A DNA stretch of 64,000 nt from Ensifer sp. PDNC004 (GTDB lineage: Bacteria > Pseudomonadota > Alphaproteobacteria > Rhizobiales > Rhizobiaceae): the NCBI RefSeq assembly GCF_016919405.1, contig NZ_CP070353.1, positions 4,088,504 to 4,152,503 on the forward strand, given 5' to 3'. The notes under the pieces are model-generated. The model worked only from the letters and a program-made list of their open reading frames with translations. It was not told where the DNA came from and searched no databases. Position numbers and translations under genes: made by a program. The first letter of the stretch is position 1; the number at the start of each line of letters is the position of its first letter. Shown here one piece after another: positions 1 through 10,695 of the stretch.

Positions 1-148
1 TGTTTCTCCTTATATTGACGAGGGCCAAACGCCGGCAAGCGCGCGGATGTTCCCCCGGGAACGTCACGAAATATGACGCTGTGACATTCTCCAGCCGTCG
101 CCGAGGGCAGGACACGCCAGGAGAACAGGCAACGGGAGAGGGGACAAA

Positions 149-313
149 ATGCAGAATGCTCAGCTGGATCAGACCAACGTCGCCGCGCGCAGCCTCAAGC
201 CGGTGGTGCGGATCGTCGTCGCTGCCGAGATCGCGATTTCGGCGCTGCTGATGACCACCGTGCAATGGCCGGCGCCCCAGCTGTCCGCGCCGCAAATTGC
301 CTCGCTTCGCTGA
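149..313 (+). CDS. Small putative membrane protein (54 aa)
   Basis: A short reading frame starts at ATG 149 behind a purine-rich stretch (gggagagggg) that can act as ribosome binding site, and stops at TGA 311. The product has a polar N-terminus, one hydrophobic segment at about residues 20-42 (VVRIVVAAEIAISALLMTT) and a short Pro/Ala-rich tail, so a single-pass inner-membrane protein is plausible. I recognise no family. Supporting points are the ribosome binding site and the hydrophobic core; short length and lack of homology evidence limit confidence. Confidence 0.4.
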   Translation: MQNAQLDQTNVAARSLKPVVRIVVAAEIAISALLMTTVQWPAPQLSAPQIASLR

Positions 314-485
314 TTGGCGCTGTCACCGCCGTCAATTGCCGCTATAGGAAGATGACGAGATCCCAAAGAGCGTTGCGATCTTCCAGATCCGCTTCCTACG
401 CTTTAGGTTCCTGATTTATCGCATGTCGTTATCGCAATACCGCTCACACACTTTTGCGCGACATGCTCTCGAGAGGCAGACGCGC

Positions 486-1127
486 ATGTTACAGGCGGGC
501 ATCATCCCGGTTACCCATTTCGAGCAGAACTGCACCGTGCTGTTCGACAGCGAGACCAAGGAAGGCGTGATCGTCGATCCGGGCGGCGATGTCGATCTCA
601 TCCTGCAGACCGTCCGTGAAAACGGCATCACGCTGAAGGCGATCTGGATCACCCACGGCCATATCGACCATGCCGGCGGCGCCAAGGAACTGAAGGACGC
701 GCTCGGGCTCGAAATCATCGGTCCGCACAAGGACGACCTGCCGCTGCTCGAAAGGCTGGAGAGCCAGGCGGAGCGCTTCGGGCTGGCGATGAAGGTCCAG
801 AACGTCATTCCCGATCGCTGGCTCGAAGAGGGCGACACCGTCTCCTTCGGCGACCATGTCTTCGAAGTCCTGCATTGCCCGGGCCATGCGCCGGGCCACG
901 TGGTCTATTTCAACCGGGCACAGAACTTCGCCCATGTCGGCGACGTGCTTTTTCATGGTTCGATCGGCCGCACCGACCTGCCCGGCGGCAATCACCAGCA
1001 ATTGCTCGATTCGATCCGCGACAAGATCCTGCCGCTCGGCGATAGCGTCGGCTTCATCTGTGGCCATGGCCCGGGCGGCCAGATCGGCGAGGAACGCCGC
1101 ACCAATCCCTATCTGCGCGGGCTCTGA
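486..1127 (+). CDS. MBL-fold metallo-hydrolase (YcbL/glyoxalase II-like)
   Basis: Predicted cytoplasmic metallo-beta-lactamase-fold hydrolase of 213 aa, the length of YcbL-type type II glyoxalases, which hydrolyse thioester-like substrates such as S-lactoylglutathione. The metal-binding signature THGHIDH lies at residues 56-62, followed by HCPGHAPGH, a GDVLF aspartate motif and a C-terminal CGHGPGG histidine. The frame is open upstream to 423, but ATG 486 gives MLQAGIIPVT, the usual family N-terminus. A strong hairpin terminator follows 25 bases after the stop. The substrate cannot be told from sequence. Confidence 0.88.
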   Translation: MLQAGIIPVTHFEQNCTVLFDSETKEGVIVDPGGDVDLILQTVRENGITLKAIWITHGHIDHAGGAKELKDALGLEIIGPHKDDLPLLERLESQAERFGLAMKVQNVIPDRWLEEGDTVSFGDHVFEVLHCPGHAPGHVVYFNRAQNFAHVGDVLFHGSIGRTDLPGGNHQQLLDSIRDKILPLGDSVGFICGHGPGGQIGEERRTNPYLRGL

Positions 1128-1150
1128 GCCCCCGCACACGTGCATGAAAA

Positions 1151-1184
1151 AAAGCCCATGTCTCGATCAAGACATGGGCTTTTC
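1151..1184. terminator. Bidirectional intrinsic terminator
   Basis: A 13-base perfect inverted repeat (aaagcccatgtct at 1151-1163 and agacatgggcttt at 1170-1182, loop cgatca) has A-runs on the left and T-runs on the right. It can end transcription of the MBL-fold gene on the plus strand and of the convergent BA14K-type gene on the minus strand. Confidence 0.88.
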
Positions 1185-1203
1185 GATTCTTGCGCCGTGC
1201 TGA

Positions 1204-1650
1204 TCAGCCGGCGGTGCAGAAGTAGCTGCGACCGTCGTAGCCGCGGAAGGTGCCGCTATCCGGGTTGAACGAACGATAGCGCTGGGCGCAGTAACGGTAC
1301 CAGGACGGGGTCCAGGGCTCGAGCGAGCGGTAACCGCCGCCGTAGCTGTCGACGACGACAGGGCGTGCCTGGTAGACCGGGCGAGGGCGATAGACCGGAC
1401 GCGGCTCGTAGTAATCGTATTCCGGTTCCGGATCGATGTAGACGCGCTCGTTGTAGCCGCCGTTGTAACGCGGCTGCGAAGCGATCGCGCCGCCGATCAG
1501 AGCGCCGGCAACGAGACCTGCTGCACCGGCTGCCCATGCGTCGTCATTGTTGTGGTGATGCCGGCCGCCTGCCTCGGCGGCGCCAAAGGTCGGGATGACC
1601 ATAGCGGCTGCGGCGATCGAGAGAACGGCGGCTTTGATGAACTTGTTCAT
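1204..1650 (-). CDS. BA14K family secreted protein
   Basis: 148 aa protein with a clear Sec signal peptide (MNKFIKAAVLSIAAAAMV, predicted cleavage after AEA near residue 27), then a His/Asn-rich linker, a glycine/alanine hydrophobic stretch (AAGLVAGALIGGAIA), a Tyr/Pro/Arg-rich low-complexity middle and the conserved C-terminal block containing W, YCxxRYRSFNPDSGTFRGYDG and a terminal Cys. That block is the signature of the BA14K family, first named from a Brucella immunoreactive lectin-like protein and common as multiple copies in rhizobia. Probable envelope or periplasmic protein; no enzymatic role known. Confidence 0.88.
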   Translation of the reverse strand: MNKFIKAAVLSIAAAAMVIPTFGAAEAGGRHHHNNDDAWAAGAAGLVAGALIGGAIASQPRYNGGYNERVYIDPEPEYDYYEPRPVYRPRPVYQARPVVVDSYGGGYRSLEPWTPSWYRYCAQRYRSFNPDSGTFRGYDGRSYFCTAG

Positions 1651-1740
1651 TTGGCTTCAATCCTTCGCATGGACCGGATCAACCCGGTCTTCATGATGCA
1701 GGAAGGTTAACGCGGCCAAACTGAACCGAGCCTGAACAAA

Positions 1741-1765
1741 AAAACCCGGCAAGAATGCCGGGCTT
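1741..1765 (-). terminator. Intrinsic terminator of the cold-shock gene
   Basis: The inverted repeat cccggc (1745-1750) / gccggg (1757-1762) is followed, on the minus strand, by a run of seven T residues. It lies about 35 bases past the stop codon of the minus-strand cold-shock gene. Confidence 0.82.
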
Positions 1766-1795
1766 CAACTTGGAATCTGTCAGCAGAAAACGGCG

Positions 1796-2011
1796 TTAGC
1801 CGGAGATCTGCAGGTTGACCGCCTTCGGGCCTTTGCCGCGGCGATCCGGTTCGGTGTCGAAGCTTACCTTCTGGTTTTCCGTCAGACCGGTCAGGCCGGA
1901 AGCCTGGACTGCGGAAATGTGTACGAAGATATCTGCACCACCGTTGTCAGGCTTGATGAAACCAAAGCCCTTGTCGGTGTTGAAGAATTTTACAGTGCCA
2001 GTTTCGGCCAT
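1796..2011 (-). CDS. Cold-shock protein, CspA family
   Basis: 71 aa single cold-shock domain. The RNA-binding motifs are intact: RNP1 as KGFGFI and RNP2 as DIFVHISAV. Members bind single-stranded RNA/DNA and act as RNA chaperones or antiterminators during cold or stationary phase. The start ATG 2011 is preceded on the minus strand by AAAAGGA at good spacing. A long gene-free segment upstream is compatible with the extended 5' leader typical of csp mRNAs, although I could not identify a cold box. Confidence 0.95.
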   Translation of the reverse strand: MAETGTVKFFNTDKGFGFIKPDNGGADIFVHISAVQASGLTGLTENQKVSFDTEPDRRGKGPKAVNLQISG

Positions 2012-2690
2012 GCGTCAGGTCCTTTTCTCTCCACCCGTTTGACGGACGGGCAGCATTGCAGTTTTGCCCGAATGGGCGTTGGCAGGCAGGTCTCGACGTT
2101 TGAGGAAAGGGTCCTGGTTACCGCAGCCAGCCATAGGAAAGGTCGCATCGCTGCTTCCCATCGGTCTGGCCGCCCGGAGTTTTTGCGTCTCCGGCCCGCT
2201 TTTATTTCAAGATCTTCCCGTGTTCGCAGATTGCCCGAACGGAAGTAAGATTGATGGGTTTATTTTGAATTGGCAAGCAAAACTTTTCGGGATTGGTATT
2301 GCGTCTTGTCATTGCTCAAAAATCGGTCATTTGCGGCTTTGCGGGGCGCTGCGCAAAATATATCGCAAGCTGTTGAAATCACAGCTTTTTGAAAACAATT
2401 GCTGCAAAATTGAGTGGTTTTCGCTGATTTCCGGTGCAGCGCTGGCAGAGCGGGCCAATCGCTTATCAAGCATGCCGTCGGCAACTCCCTGATATGTTTG
2501 AGGCTTCTCATGTCGGCGGTTTCTTACGTAGATTTCTTGCAGAAAATCGACAACTACCGTTTCGGGGCGAAAACGCACGGCGAAGCCACGCCTTCGTTGC
2601 GAAGCAACGGGCCTGTTGCCCTGAGCAATAGCAAGTAAAGCCTCAGTTCAGCGTCTTGGAGGTGGGTGCTTATAGTTCCTTGAGGCGCCC
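2012..2690. other. Gene-free stretch upstream of the cold-shock gene
   Basis: About 680 bases between the cold-shock gene and the transporter, both on the minus strand. The open frames here (for example 2260-2511 on the minus strand) lack ribosome binding sites and recognisable protein character. The segment next to the cold-shock gene probably holds its promoter and leader; I see no convincing hairpin, repeat or RNA gene. Confidence 0.4.
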
Positions 2691-3587
2691 TCAGGCAGCG
2701 GCTGCGGCGCGGCGGCCCTTCGTCAGTTCCGGCACGATCTCGACCGTCAGCATGGCGGCAAAGATGATGGCGCAGCCGGCATAGCCGATCGGGGTGATGA
2801 CCTCGCCAAGCAGGACAACGCCGAAGAGGGCAGCAAAGAGCGCCTCGCTCGACAGGAAGATCGCAGCCTGCGGCGCCGTGGTGTAGCGCTGCCCGACGAC
2901 CTGGAGAATGAAGGCGAGGCCGCTCGAAAAGACGCCGGCATAGAGGATTTCGAAGAGCGCGCCCTCGATGGCGGCAAAGCTCAGCGGTTCGGTCGTCACG
3001 GCGAGGACGAAGCCGAGCACGGCGCAGACGGCAAACTGCGTCATCGACAACAGCATCGGCCGGCCGCTGCTCGGCGCGAACAGGCCGATGAGCAGCAGTT
3101 GCACCGCCCAGAACAGGGCGCAGACAACGGTCAGATAGTCGCCGCCCGTCAGCGTCGACAGCGTGCCGCCGCTCAGGAGGAAAATGCCGAACAGCGCCAT
3201 CAGCGCCCCCGGCCAGATCACCCAATGCGGCTTGCGGCGCAGGAAGACCACCGTCAGGACCGGGACGAAGACGACGTAGAGACCGGTGAGGAAGCCGGAA
3301 TTGGTGACGCTGGTGTCAAGCAGGCCGAATTGCTGTGTCACGGCGCCGGCAAAGAGCGCCAAGCCGATGAAGATGAAATTGCGCACGGTCGTCAGCTTGA
3401 TCGGCTCGGCCGCGCGTTTCGTTTCCATGATGGCGAGCGGCATGGCGACCAGTGTCGCGATTGCGAAACGCAGCGAGATGAACCACAGCGGGCTGATCTT
3501 ATCCATGGCCGTCGACTGTGCAACGAAGCCGGCGCCCCAGATGGCGCCTGAAATCAAAAGCAGCAGATTGGCCTGAATGCGCGTCAT
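2691..3587 (-). CDS. EamA/DMT family transporter
   Basis: 298 aa inner-membrane protein with about ten hydrophobic segments arranged as two repeated five-helix EamA units, the pattern of drug/metabolite transporters. Family members export metabolites or amino acids; the substrate here is unknown. The frame is open much further upstream, but ATG 3587 is preceded by GAGGAGAGAACGAC and begins MTRIQANLLLLISGAIWGAG, the usual EamA N-terminus with the GxxWG element. The longer start would add a non-hydrophobic extension unlike the family. Confidence 0.88.
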   Translation of the reverse strand: MTRIQANLLLLISGAIWGAGFVAQSTAMDKISPLWFISLRFAIATLVAMPLAIMETKRAAEPIKLTTVRNFIFIGLALFAGAVTQQFGLLDTSVTNSGFLTGLYVVFVPVLTVVFLRRKPHWVIWPGALMALFGIFLLSGGTLSTLTGGDYLTVVCALFWAVQLLLIGLFAPSSGRPMLLSMTQFAVCAVLGFVLAVTTEPLSFAAIEGALFEILYAGVFSSGLAFILQVVGQRYTTAPQAAIFLSSEALFAALFGVVLLGEVITPIGYAGCAIIFAAMLTVEIVPELTKGRRAAAAA

Positions 3588-3759
3588 GTCGTTCTCTCCT
3601 CGGACATGCGCGTCTAGCAGTTGCGTTTTCGCCGGGCAAGGCTCATCGTCGCCAAGGTCGGGCGGAGTTGTCGTCGATGAAAACGGCCGGAGACACGGCG
3701 CCAGGAGAGGGCGCCGAGGAGGGGGCTCAACTCCAATCACCCATCGGAGATCGGCGGCC

Positions 3760-4182
3760 ATGAGCGATGCCGGCTATTCCGGCACGCCGTTCGGGCGCAA
3801 GCTGGGGCTGAAGGACGGGCAGGAAGCCCTGCTTCTCGGGGTGCCAGCCGGGCTCGATGCGATCAGCGGTTTTCCCGGCTTTCGGAGGTGCGACACCGAG
3901 ATCGGCGCGGTGGCCGCGCGCGACATCGATTATGCGCATGTGTTCGAAACGGAGCGATCGGCTTTGGAAGCGCTGGCCCCGAAGCTGGCTGCGAGGTTGA
4001 AGCCGGACGGCATGCTGTGGATCTCCTGGCCGAAGAAGGCGTCGAAACGGCCGACGACACTGACGGAGGACGTGTTGCGCGCGCCGCTCGGCCTGGTGGA
4101 TGTGAAGGTTTGCGCGGTCGACGCGGTCTGGTCCGGGCTGAAATTCATGTTCCGGCGCCAACTGCGCGACCGGCTGTCGTGA
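3760..4182 (+). CDS. DUF3052 family protein
   Basis: 140 aa protein. Features I associate with DUF3052 are the N-terminal GTPFGRKLGLKDG, the central LAARLKPDGMLWISWPKK and the C-terminal VCAVDAVWSGLKF segment. Function of the family is unknown. ATG 3760 is chosen because the family begins shortly before the GRKLGLK motif; the upstream open frame is antisense-like low-complexity sequence. It is divergent from the transporter and convergent with the sugar dehydrogenase. Confidence 0.75.
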   Translation: MSDAGYSGTPFGRKLGLKDGQEALLLGVPAGLDAISGFPGFRRCDTEIGAVAARDIDYAHVFETERSALEALAPKLAARLKPDGMLWISWPKKASKRPTTLTEDVLRAPLGLVDVKVCAVDAVWSGLKFMFRRQLRDRLS

Positions 4183-4200
4183 GCCGGTGGCGGACGCCGC

Positions 4201-5388
4201 CTATTGCGCTGCGGCCTTGGAGACCCTGAGCACGGCGCCGTCTTCCTCGTCCGTTACCATCAGCAAGGCGCCGTCGGGTGCCACGACGACGTCGCGGATG
4301 CGGCCGAATTCGCCATCGAACAACCGCTCCTCGGAGCCGATCGCGCCGCTGTCGTCGCGTTCGAGCCGAGCGAGCAACTGGTACTTCAGCGCCGCCACCA
4401 GAAGGTCGCCGTCCCATTCGGGAAACATCTTGCCGCGATAGACGGCAAGCGCGCCCGGCGCGATCGAGGGATCCCAATAGAAGAGCGGCTGGTCGAGGCC
4501 CTCTTTCGACGTGCCTTCGCCGATCTCGGCGCCGGAATAATCCTTGCCGTAGGTAATGACAGGCCAGCCGTAATTGTGGCCGGCCTTCGGATTGTTGATC
4601 TCGTCGCCACCGCGCGCGCCGTGCTCGACGGTCAGCAACGTGCCGTCTTTCGGGTCGAAGGCGATGCCTTGCGGATTGCGGTGGCCCTTCGACCAGATCT
4701 CCGGCAGGCCGCCGGTGCCGCCGCGATAGGGGTTCGATCCGGGAATGCTGCCGTCGGCATTGATGTGCAGGATGGCGCCGGCATGATCGCGCGGGTCCTG
4801 CGCCCGTTCACCTTCGCCGCGGTCGCCGATGCCGAAGAACAGGCTGCCATCGGGCGCAATGGCGATGCGCGAGCCGAAATGCTGGCCCTTGCCGGTGAAC
4901 TTGCTCATCCGGAAGAGTTCCTTGACGTCGGTAAGGCCGGTTCCGTCTGCGGCGAGTTTCGCCCGGACGACGGCAGTGCCGTAGCCGCCTTTGCCATTGG
5001 CGGCCATCGTCAGGTAGAGCGTCCGGTTTTGGGCGAAACGGGGATCGAGCGCGATGTCGAGCAGGCCGCCCTGGCCACGCTCGGCGACCTCTGGCACGCC
5101 CGTCAGCGGCTTCGAGAGCTTGCCGTCGCGCAGGATCCTAAGCCGACCCGGACGTTCGCTGATAATCAGGCCGCCATCGGGGAGTGCCTCGACCGACCAG
5201 GGGTGTTCGAGCCCGGTCGCGAGCGTCTCGACGCGCAGGGTGCCGTTCTCGCTCGGGAACTCGCGGGCATCCTGTGCGCGTGCGCTCGCAGGTGCGAAAG
5301 CTGCCAGTGCAACGGAGAGGGCCAGGATGGAGACCGCACTCGGCCGCTTGCCAGCCCATCCCGATGTTCCAGCGCCCGTTTGCCCCAT
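4201..5388 (-). CDS. PQQ-dependent sugar dehydrogenase (Asd/YliI-type)
   Basis: 395 aa soluble glucose/sorbosone dehydrogenase-type beta-propeller. The N-terminus has a twin-residue basic region and a hydrophobic signal (SILALSVALAAFAPASARA), so the protein should be periplasmic. Conserved motifs include LEHPWSVEALPDGGLIISER, GQGGLLDIALDP, the catalytic-region HFGSRIA, GHRNPQGIAFDP and GAINYGWP-like HNYGWP. Family enzymes oxidise aldose sugars with pyrroloquinoline quinone. ATG 5388 follows GTGTAGGAGAAGCGGA on the minus strand, a good ribosome binding site. Confidence 0.9.
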   Translation of the reverse strand: MGQTGAGTSGWAGKRPSAVSILALSVALAAFAPASARAQDAREFPSENGTLRVETLATGLEHPWSVEALPDGGLIISERPGRLRILRDGKLSKPLTGVPEVAERGQGGLLDIALDPRFAQNRTLYLTMAANGKGGYGTAVVRAKLAADGTGLTDVKELFRMSKFTGKGQHFGSRIAIAPDGSLFFGIGDRGEGERAQDPRDHAGAILHINADGSIPGSNPYRGGTGGLPEIWSKGHRNPQGIAFDPKDGTLLTVEHGARGGDEINNPKAGHNYGWPVITYGKDYSGAEIGEGTSKEGLDQPLFYWDPSIAPGALAVYRGKMFPEWDGDLLVAALKYQLLARLERDDSGAIGSEERLFDGEFGRIRDVVVAPDGALLMVTDEEDGAVLRVSKAAAQ

Positions 5389-5472
5389 TCCGCTTCTCCT
5401 ACACAGACTCGTCCAAGGGGCAAGCTGGGGCGATCGAGGGAGCGGTTCAAGTCACATCCGATCAAAAGCGGT

Positions 5473-6141
5473 TTATTTGGAGATCGAGCCCGTCGTCAGC
5501 TGCACCGGGCGCTGTTCGCCGATGAGTTCGGCGTCGACGATGTAGCGCATCGGTCCCTGCTCGATCGCATCGAAGGGCCAGCAGGTGGCGAGCGCCAGGT
5601 GGTGGCCGCTGGCGGACGCGTTGATGCCGCTTTCATCCCAGCGGGCAACGCGGCTTTCGCCGGCCCGAAACAGGAAGCGACGGCCATCCTTGCGCGTCAG
5701 CACCAGGAGGTCGCCAGGGTTGACGTCCTTCAGCCAGCGAAAATGCGTGTCGCGATGGGCGGCGATGACCGAGGTACCCTCGTCGCCGGGGCGCGGCGTC
5801 GTCGTCAGCCAGGCGGGCCCGAAGGCAAGCGCTTCGCCGCTTGCGCCTTCCAGAACGATCGCCGAGCGGTTGATCCGTGGCGCCGAGATTTCGGCGGCCG
5901 TCTGGAAATCGGCCCAAGGCCAGGGCTTACCATCAGGGCTGCCATGAAGCTGCGCCTCGAAGGTGCGCTTCAACAGCACCTGCGAGACCTCAGCCTTGGC
6001 CTTCATGTAGAAGCCCTTACCGATCAGAAGCAGACCGGCAAGGGCAATGAGCGCGATGACCGCGAGCACGATCGTTTCGACCGCCGAGAGGCGGGCGAGA
6101 AAGCCCGGCCGTGGCGCGGACTGATCCTTGTCAGCGGCCAC
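5473..6141 (-). CDS. Class GN sortase
   Basis: 222 aa Gram-negative sortase, a membrane-anchored cysteine transpeptidase. One N-terminal transmembrane segment lies at about 22-41. The catalytic triad is visible: His129 in IAAHRDTHF, Cys187 in LALATCWPF and Arg199 in MRYIVDAEL. I chose GTG 6141, preceded by GGAGTGCGCCGCC, rather than ATG 6225, because the longer form would run through the coding end of the target gene and adds an unlikely Arg/Ser-rich leader. Its start overlaps the end of the upstream target gene by 11 bases, indicating one operon and a dedicated enzyme-substrate pair. Confidence 0.88.
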   Translation of the reverse strand: MAADKDQSAPRPGFLARLSAVETIVLAVIALIALAGLLLIGKGFYMKAKAEVSQVLLKRTFEAQLHGSPDGKPWPWADFQTAAEISAPRINRSAIVLEGASGEALAFGPAWLTTTPRPGDEGTSVIAAHRDTHFRWLKDVNPGDLLVLTRKDGRRFLFRAGESRVARWDESGINASASGHHLALATCWPFDAIEQGPMRYIVDAELIGEQRPVQLTTGSISK

Positions 6142-8482
6142 GGCGGCGCACTCCGGCAAGCACGACGGCGGCGATCGGCGCGCGCCAGAAGACGAAGGTC
6201 GTGCCGGCAAGAAGCGCGAAGGCAAGCAGCATCAGGCCGATCAGGATCTGCTTGTCGGCTTCCGTTGCCGTCTGTGGCAGGGACACCTGGTTGTTGGCTT
6301 CAGCGATCAGACCGGCCGCCCGCGCCGTCGGTGCGGCGAGCATCCGGTCGGCCGTCACCATCGCAAGCTTGGCTCGGCTTTCGAGCGCGGCGCGTTCGTC
6401 GACCTTGCCGGGGACGATCTCGGCAGGGGCTTCGCCGAAGACCTTGCCGAAGTCCCAGCCGGTGGGGAGATTGAGCGGCAGCTTCGTTTCGCTGAGGTTC
6501 TCGCTGCTGGGCCGCGACGGCGTCGCGTCAACGGCAACGAGGCTGGTAACGCGGGAGACGAGATGGTGGGCGAGCGCCACCGTCTCGATCCGCTTGTCGA
6601 GCGTCGCCGGGTCGGCGATCGTCGATGCGCTCGCTTCGAGGTCGTCGATCTTGCGGCGGGCCCAGAGCTTGGCGATGCCTTCGCCGGTCGAAGCCTTGGC
6701 GATATCCATCTCCACCCGCCAGGGCTGGTCGCCGGCCTTGCCGAGGATCTGCAGCTTGCCTTCGGGGGCGGTGCCATCGAGCTCGGCCGTCAGCACCACG
6801 GGCTCGCCGCGATAAAGATCGGGCATCGGGTTGGGTGTGATGTCGCCGGCCGATGCCCCCTCGAAGGCGGCCAAGATATCCGTCATGGCGGGGCTTTCGA
6901 GCTTGGTGAAGAGTTCGCCCATGCGCGCGGCGACTTCGCTCTCCGAGCCGATCAGCGTAAAGGTGCCGCGGCCATATTCGGCGGCCTTGGTCATGAAGTG
7001 GCTGTTCGGGGCCGAGCCGATGCCGACAGTGAAGACGCGGGCGTCGCCGCGGTTCTTCTGGATCTCGTCGAAAAGCTGCGTCTCGTTGCCGATCGCGCCA
7101 TCGGTCAGGAAGACCACCTGGCGAAGGGCGCCGGCCTCAACCGGTCCTTGCGTGCGAAGGGCCGCTTCCAGCGCCGGCAACATCTCGGTGCCGCCATCGG
7201 CCGTCAGGCCGCGCACATAGGCGATCGCATCCTCCCGCTTTTCCGGCGTCGCTTCGACCAGTTCGGGGAAGTGCACCGACATGGTGTCGTCGAAGCGGAT
7301 GACGTTGAAGCGGTCCTCGGGCTTCAGCCTGGAGATCGCCAGCGCCAGGCTCTCCTTGGCCTGCTCCATCGAGGGGCCGGCCATGGAGCCGGAATTGTCG
7401 ATGACGAAAACGATCTCGCGCTTGACCGGCTTGGCGTCGGCCTCGCTTGCGGCGGCCGGCGGGGTGACGAAGGAAAGCAGATAGGTCTTGCCGCCGACCG
7501 TCTCGCGGAACAGGCCGGCATAGGGGCTTTTGCCCTCGATCGCCTTCCAGGTGAGCTCGAAGTCGCGGTCCGCAGGCACGCTGTCGCCCTTCAGCGTCAG
7601 CCGACGGCTGAGATCGTCGAGGCTGGCGATATCGACCGCGTGATAGCCGGATTTCACTTCGCCGAGCGGAAAACCGGCCTTGAGGTTCACGGTCAGCGTG
7701 ACGGGGTTGATCCTGGCGTTTTCCTTGGGGTCGAGGACCGGCGCTTCGATCTTCTCGCGATCCGGGACCGGATCGCTGACGGCGTAGCCGGTGCGGCTGT
7801 CGAGATCGACGGTCTGGACGATCGGCTGCGGATTGTAGCGCGGCGCCACGACCATCGGGAAACGGAGAGAATAGAGGCCGTTCGACTGGCGCACCGCGCT
7901 CTGGTACTCGATCTGCACCACCACCGTTTCGCCCGGGCCGATATTGGCGACCTGGTTGGTGAAGATGTTCGGGCGCTGCTGTTCGAGAAGCGCTGCCTTC
8001 TTGCCCTCGGCCTTGGCCTGTTCGTAGATTTCCTTGGCGGCCTGGCGCGGCTTCACCTGGCCCTCGATGAAGCGGTCGCCGATCTGCATCTTCAGCGTAT
8101 CGACGGCCGAATCCTCGGGCAAGGGGAAGACGTAGGTGCCCTCGACCCAGCCCTTGCTCGGGTTCTCGAACCGCTGGGTGACGCGGGTGCGCATGATCGG
8201 GCCGTTGACGTCGATCTGGACGTCGGTCGCAAGCCGCGGCGCCTCGACGAAATAGCCCGGTTCCTTCGACGGGAAGAGCAGGGCGCCAGCGCCGACGTCG
8301 TTGGGGCGAACGTAACCCGCCATCTGCCGCGGCTTGGCATCAGCCGTTTGCGCGGCGGCCTGGGTCATCAGCCCGATGAACATCAGGATGCAGGCGGCAA
8401 GGGCCGCGAGCGCCAGATACATGCCCCAGCGTGCTTCGCTCTGCCGTGTCTTCATGGAAGCGATTTCGTCGTCGAGAAACAT
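6131..8482 (-). CDS. Marine proteobacterial sortase target protein (VIT + VWA)
   Basis: 783 aa envelope protein, the dedicated substrate of the adjacent class GN sortase. Order: N-terminal membrane segment/signal (about residues 21-42), a VIT domain (vault/inter-alpha-trypsin type, with PLPEDSAVDTLKMQIG and ANIGPGETVVVQIEYQ), a von Willebrand A domain with the MIDAS motif DNSGSM, and a C-terminal sorting signal of LPQTA (about 735-739), hydrophobic helix and basic tail RRRGR. ATG 8482 gives MFLDDEIASMKTRQ and sits behind a GGGGG tract; an earlier ATG at 8518 is possible. The operon order target-sortase is the family norm. Confidence 0.9.
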   Translation of the reverse strand: MFLDDEIASMKTRQSEARWGMYLALAALAACILMFIGLMTQAAAQTADAKPRQMAGYVRPNDVGAGALLFPSKEPGYFVEAPRLATDVQIDVNGPIMRTRVTQRFENPSKGWVEGTYVFPLPEDSAVDTLKMQIGDRFIEGQVKPRQAAKEIYEQAKAEGKKAALLEQQRPNIFTNQVANIGPGETVVVQIEYQSAVRQSNGLYSLRFPMVVAPRYNPQPIVQTVDLDSRTGYAVSDPVPDREKIEAPVLDPKENARINPVTLTVNLKAGFPLGEVKSGYHAVDIASLDDLSRRLTLKGDSVPADRDFELTWKAIEGKSPYAGLFRETVGGKTYLLSFVTPPAAASEADAKPVKREIVFVIDNSGSMAGPSMEQAKESLALAISRLKPEDRFNVIRFDDTMSVHFPELVEATPEKREDAIAYVRGLTADGGTEMLPALEAALRTQGPVEAGALRQVVFLTDGAIGNETQLFDEIQKNRGDARVFTVGIGSAPNSHFMTKAAEYGRGTFTLIGSESEVAARMGELFTKLESPAMTDILAAFEGASAGDITPNPMPDLYRGEPVVLTAELDGTAPEGKLQILGKAGDQPWRVEMDIAKASTGEGIAKLWARRKIDDLEASASTIADPATLDKRIETVALAHHLVSRVTSLVAVDATPSRPSSENLSETKLPLNLPTGWDFGKVFGEAPAEIVPGKVDERAALESRAKLAMVTADRMLAAPTARAAGLIAEANNQVSLPQTATEADKQILIGLMLLAFALLAGTTFVFWRAPIAAVVLAGVRRRGR

Positions 8483-10144
<1,662 letters not shown>

Positions 10145-10165
10145 GTGCGAACAACCGCACCTGAC

Positions 10166-10198
10166 AAAAAAACCCGCCGGAAACGGCGGGTTTTTTCG
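10166..10198. terminator. Bidirectional intrinsic terminator
   Basis: Stem cccgccg (10173-10179) and cggcggg (10184-10190) with a GAAA loop, A7 before and T7 after. It lies about 25 bases past the aminotransferase stop and can also serve the convergent minus-strand regulator. Confidence 0.92.
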
Positions 10199-10272
10199 TT
10201 CGCAAAGCGATTCAAAGGCTGGCCATGCCGATTCAAGTCAGCCGGCTAAGGTCTTGAAATCATATTCCATTC

Positions 10273-10584
10273 TCAGGCGCCGGGAACCTCGTCGTCGCCA
10301 ACGACGCCGCCCTCGCTTTCGAGGATGGAGAGTCGACGCGCCTCCGAGCGGGTGAACTTCAGCCGTACGCCGATCCCGCGTTCGCCCTCCGGCAGAAACA
10401 CTGCGCCGGCATTTTCGAGCGCGTGCTTCAACGACAGGATTACCGCGTCGGCCGGTTTTTCCAGCTTTCGCTCGAACCTGAGGATCGTCTCTTCGTCGAC
10501 GCCCGAAAAGCTCGAAAGCATCTCGCGCGAAATTTCGATCAGCGCCCGGGCGGCGCGGCACTGTGGACCTGTAATCATCGTCAT
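10273..10584 (-). CDS. Putative XRE-like HTH DNA-binding protein
   Basis: 103 aa protein beginning MTMITGPQCRAARALIEIS, the pattern of a short rhizobial XRE-type regulator (GxxLRAARALLxxSQxxLA...VSxxTIxRFE). The HTH is predicted at about residues 8-45, with SGVDEETILRFERK as the recognition helix region. The segment AGAVFLPEGERGIGVRLKF matches the usual extension of this group (FIDENGGGPGVRLR-like). It therefore probably binds DNA as a small transcriptional regulator; target unknown. GAGGATGACG precedes the ATG on the minus strand. Confidence 0.7.
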   Translation of the reverse strand: MTMITGPQCRAARALIEISREMLSSFSGVDEETILRFERKLEKPADAVILSLKHALENAGAVFLPEGERGIGVRLKFTRSEARRLSILESEGGVVGDDEVPGA

Positions 10585-10695
10585 CCTCCAGTTGCACTGA
10601 GGATGCGCGAAGGGTGGCCGAGGGTCAACAACAAGCAGATGGCCCGCGGCGCTTGCTTGCGGCGCGCAGTTGCATCCGGAGCTCTGCGACGGCCT

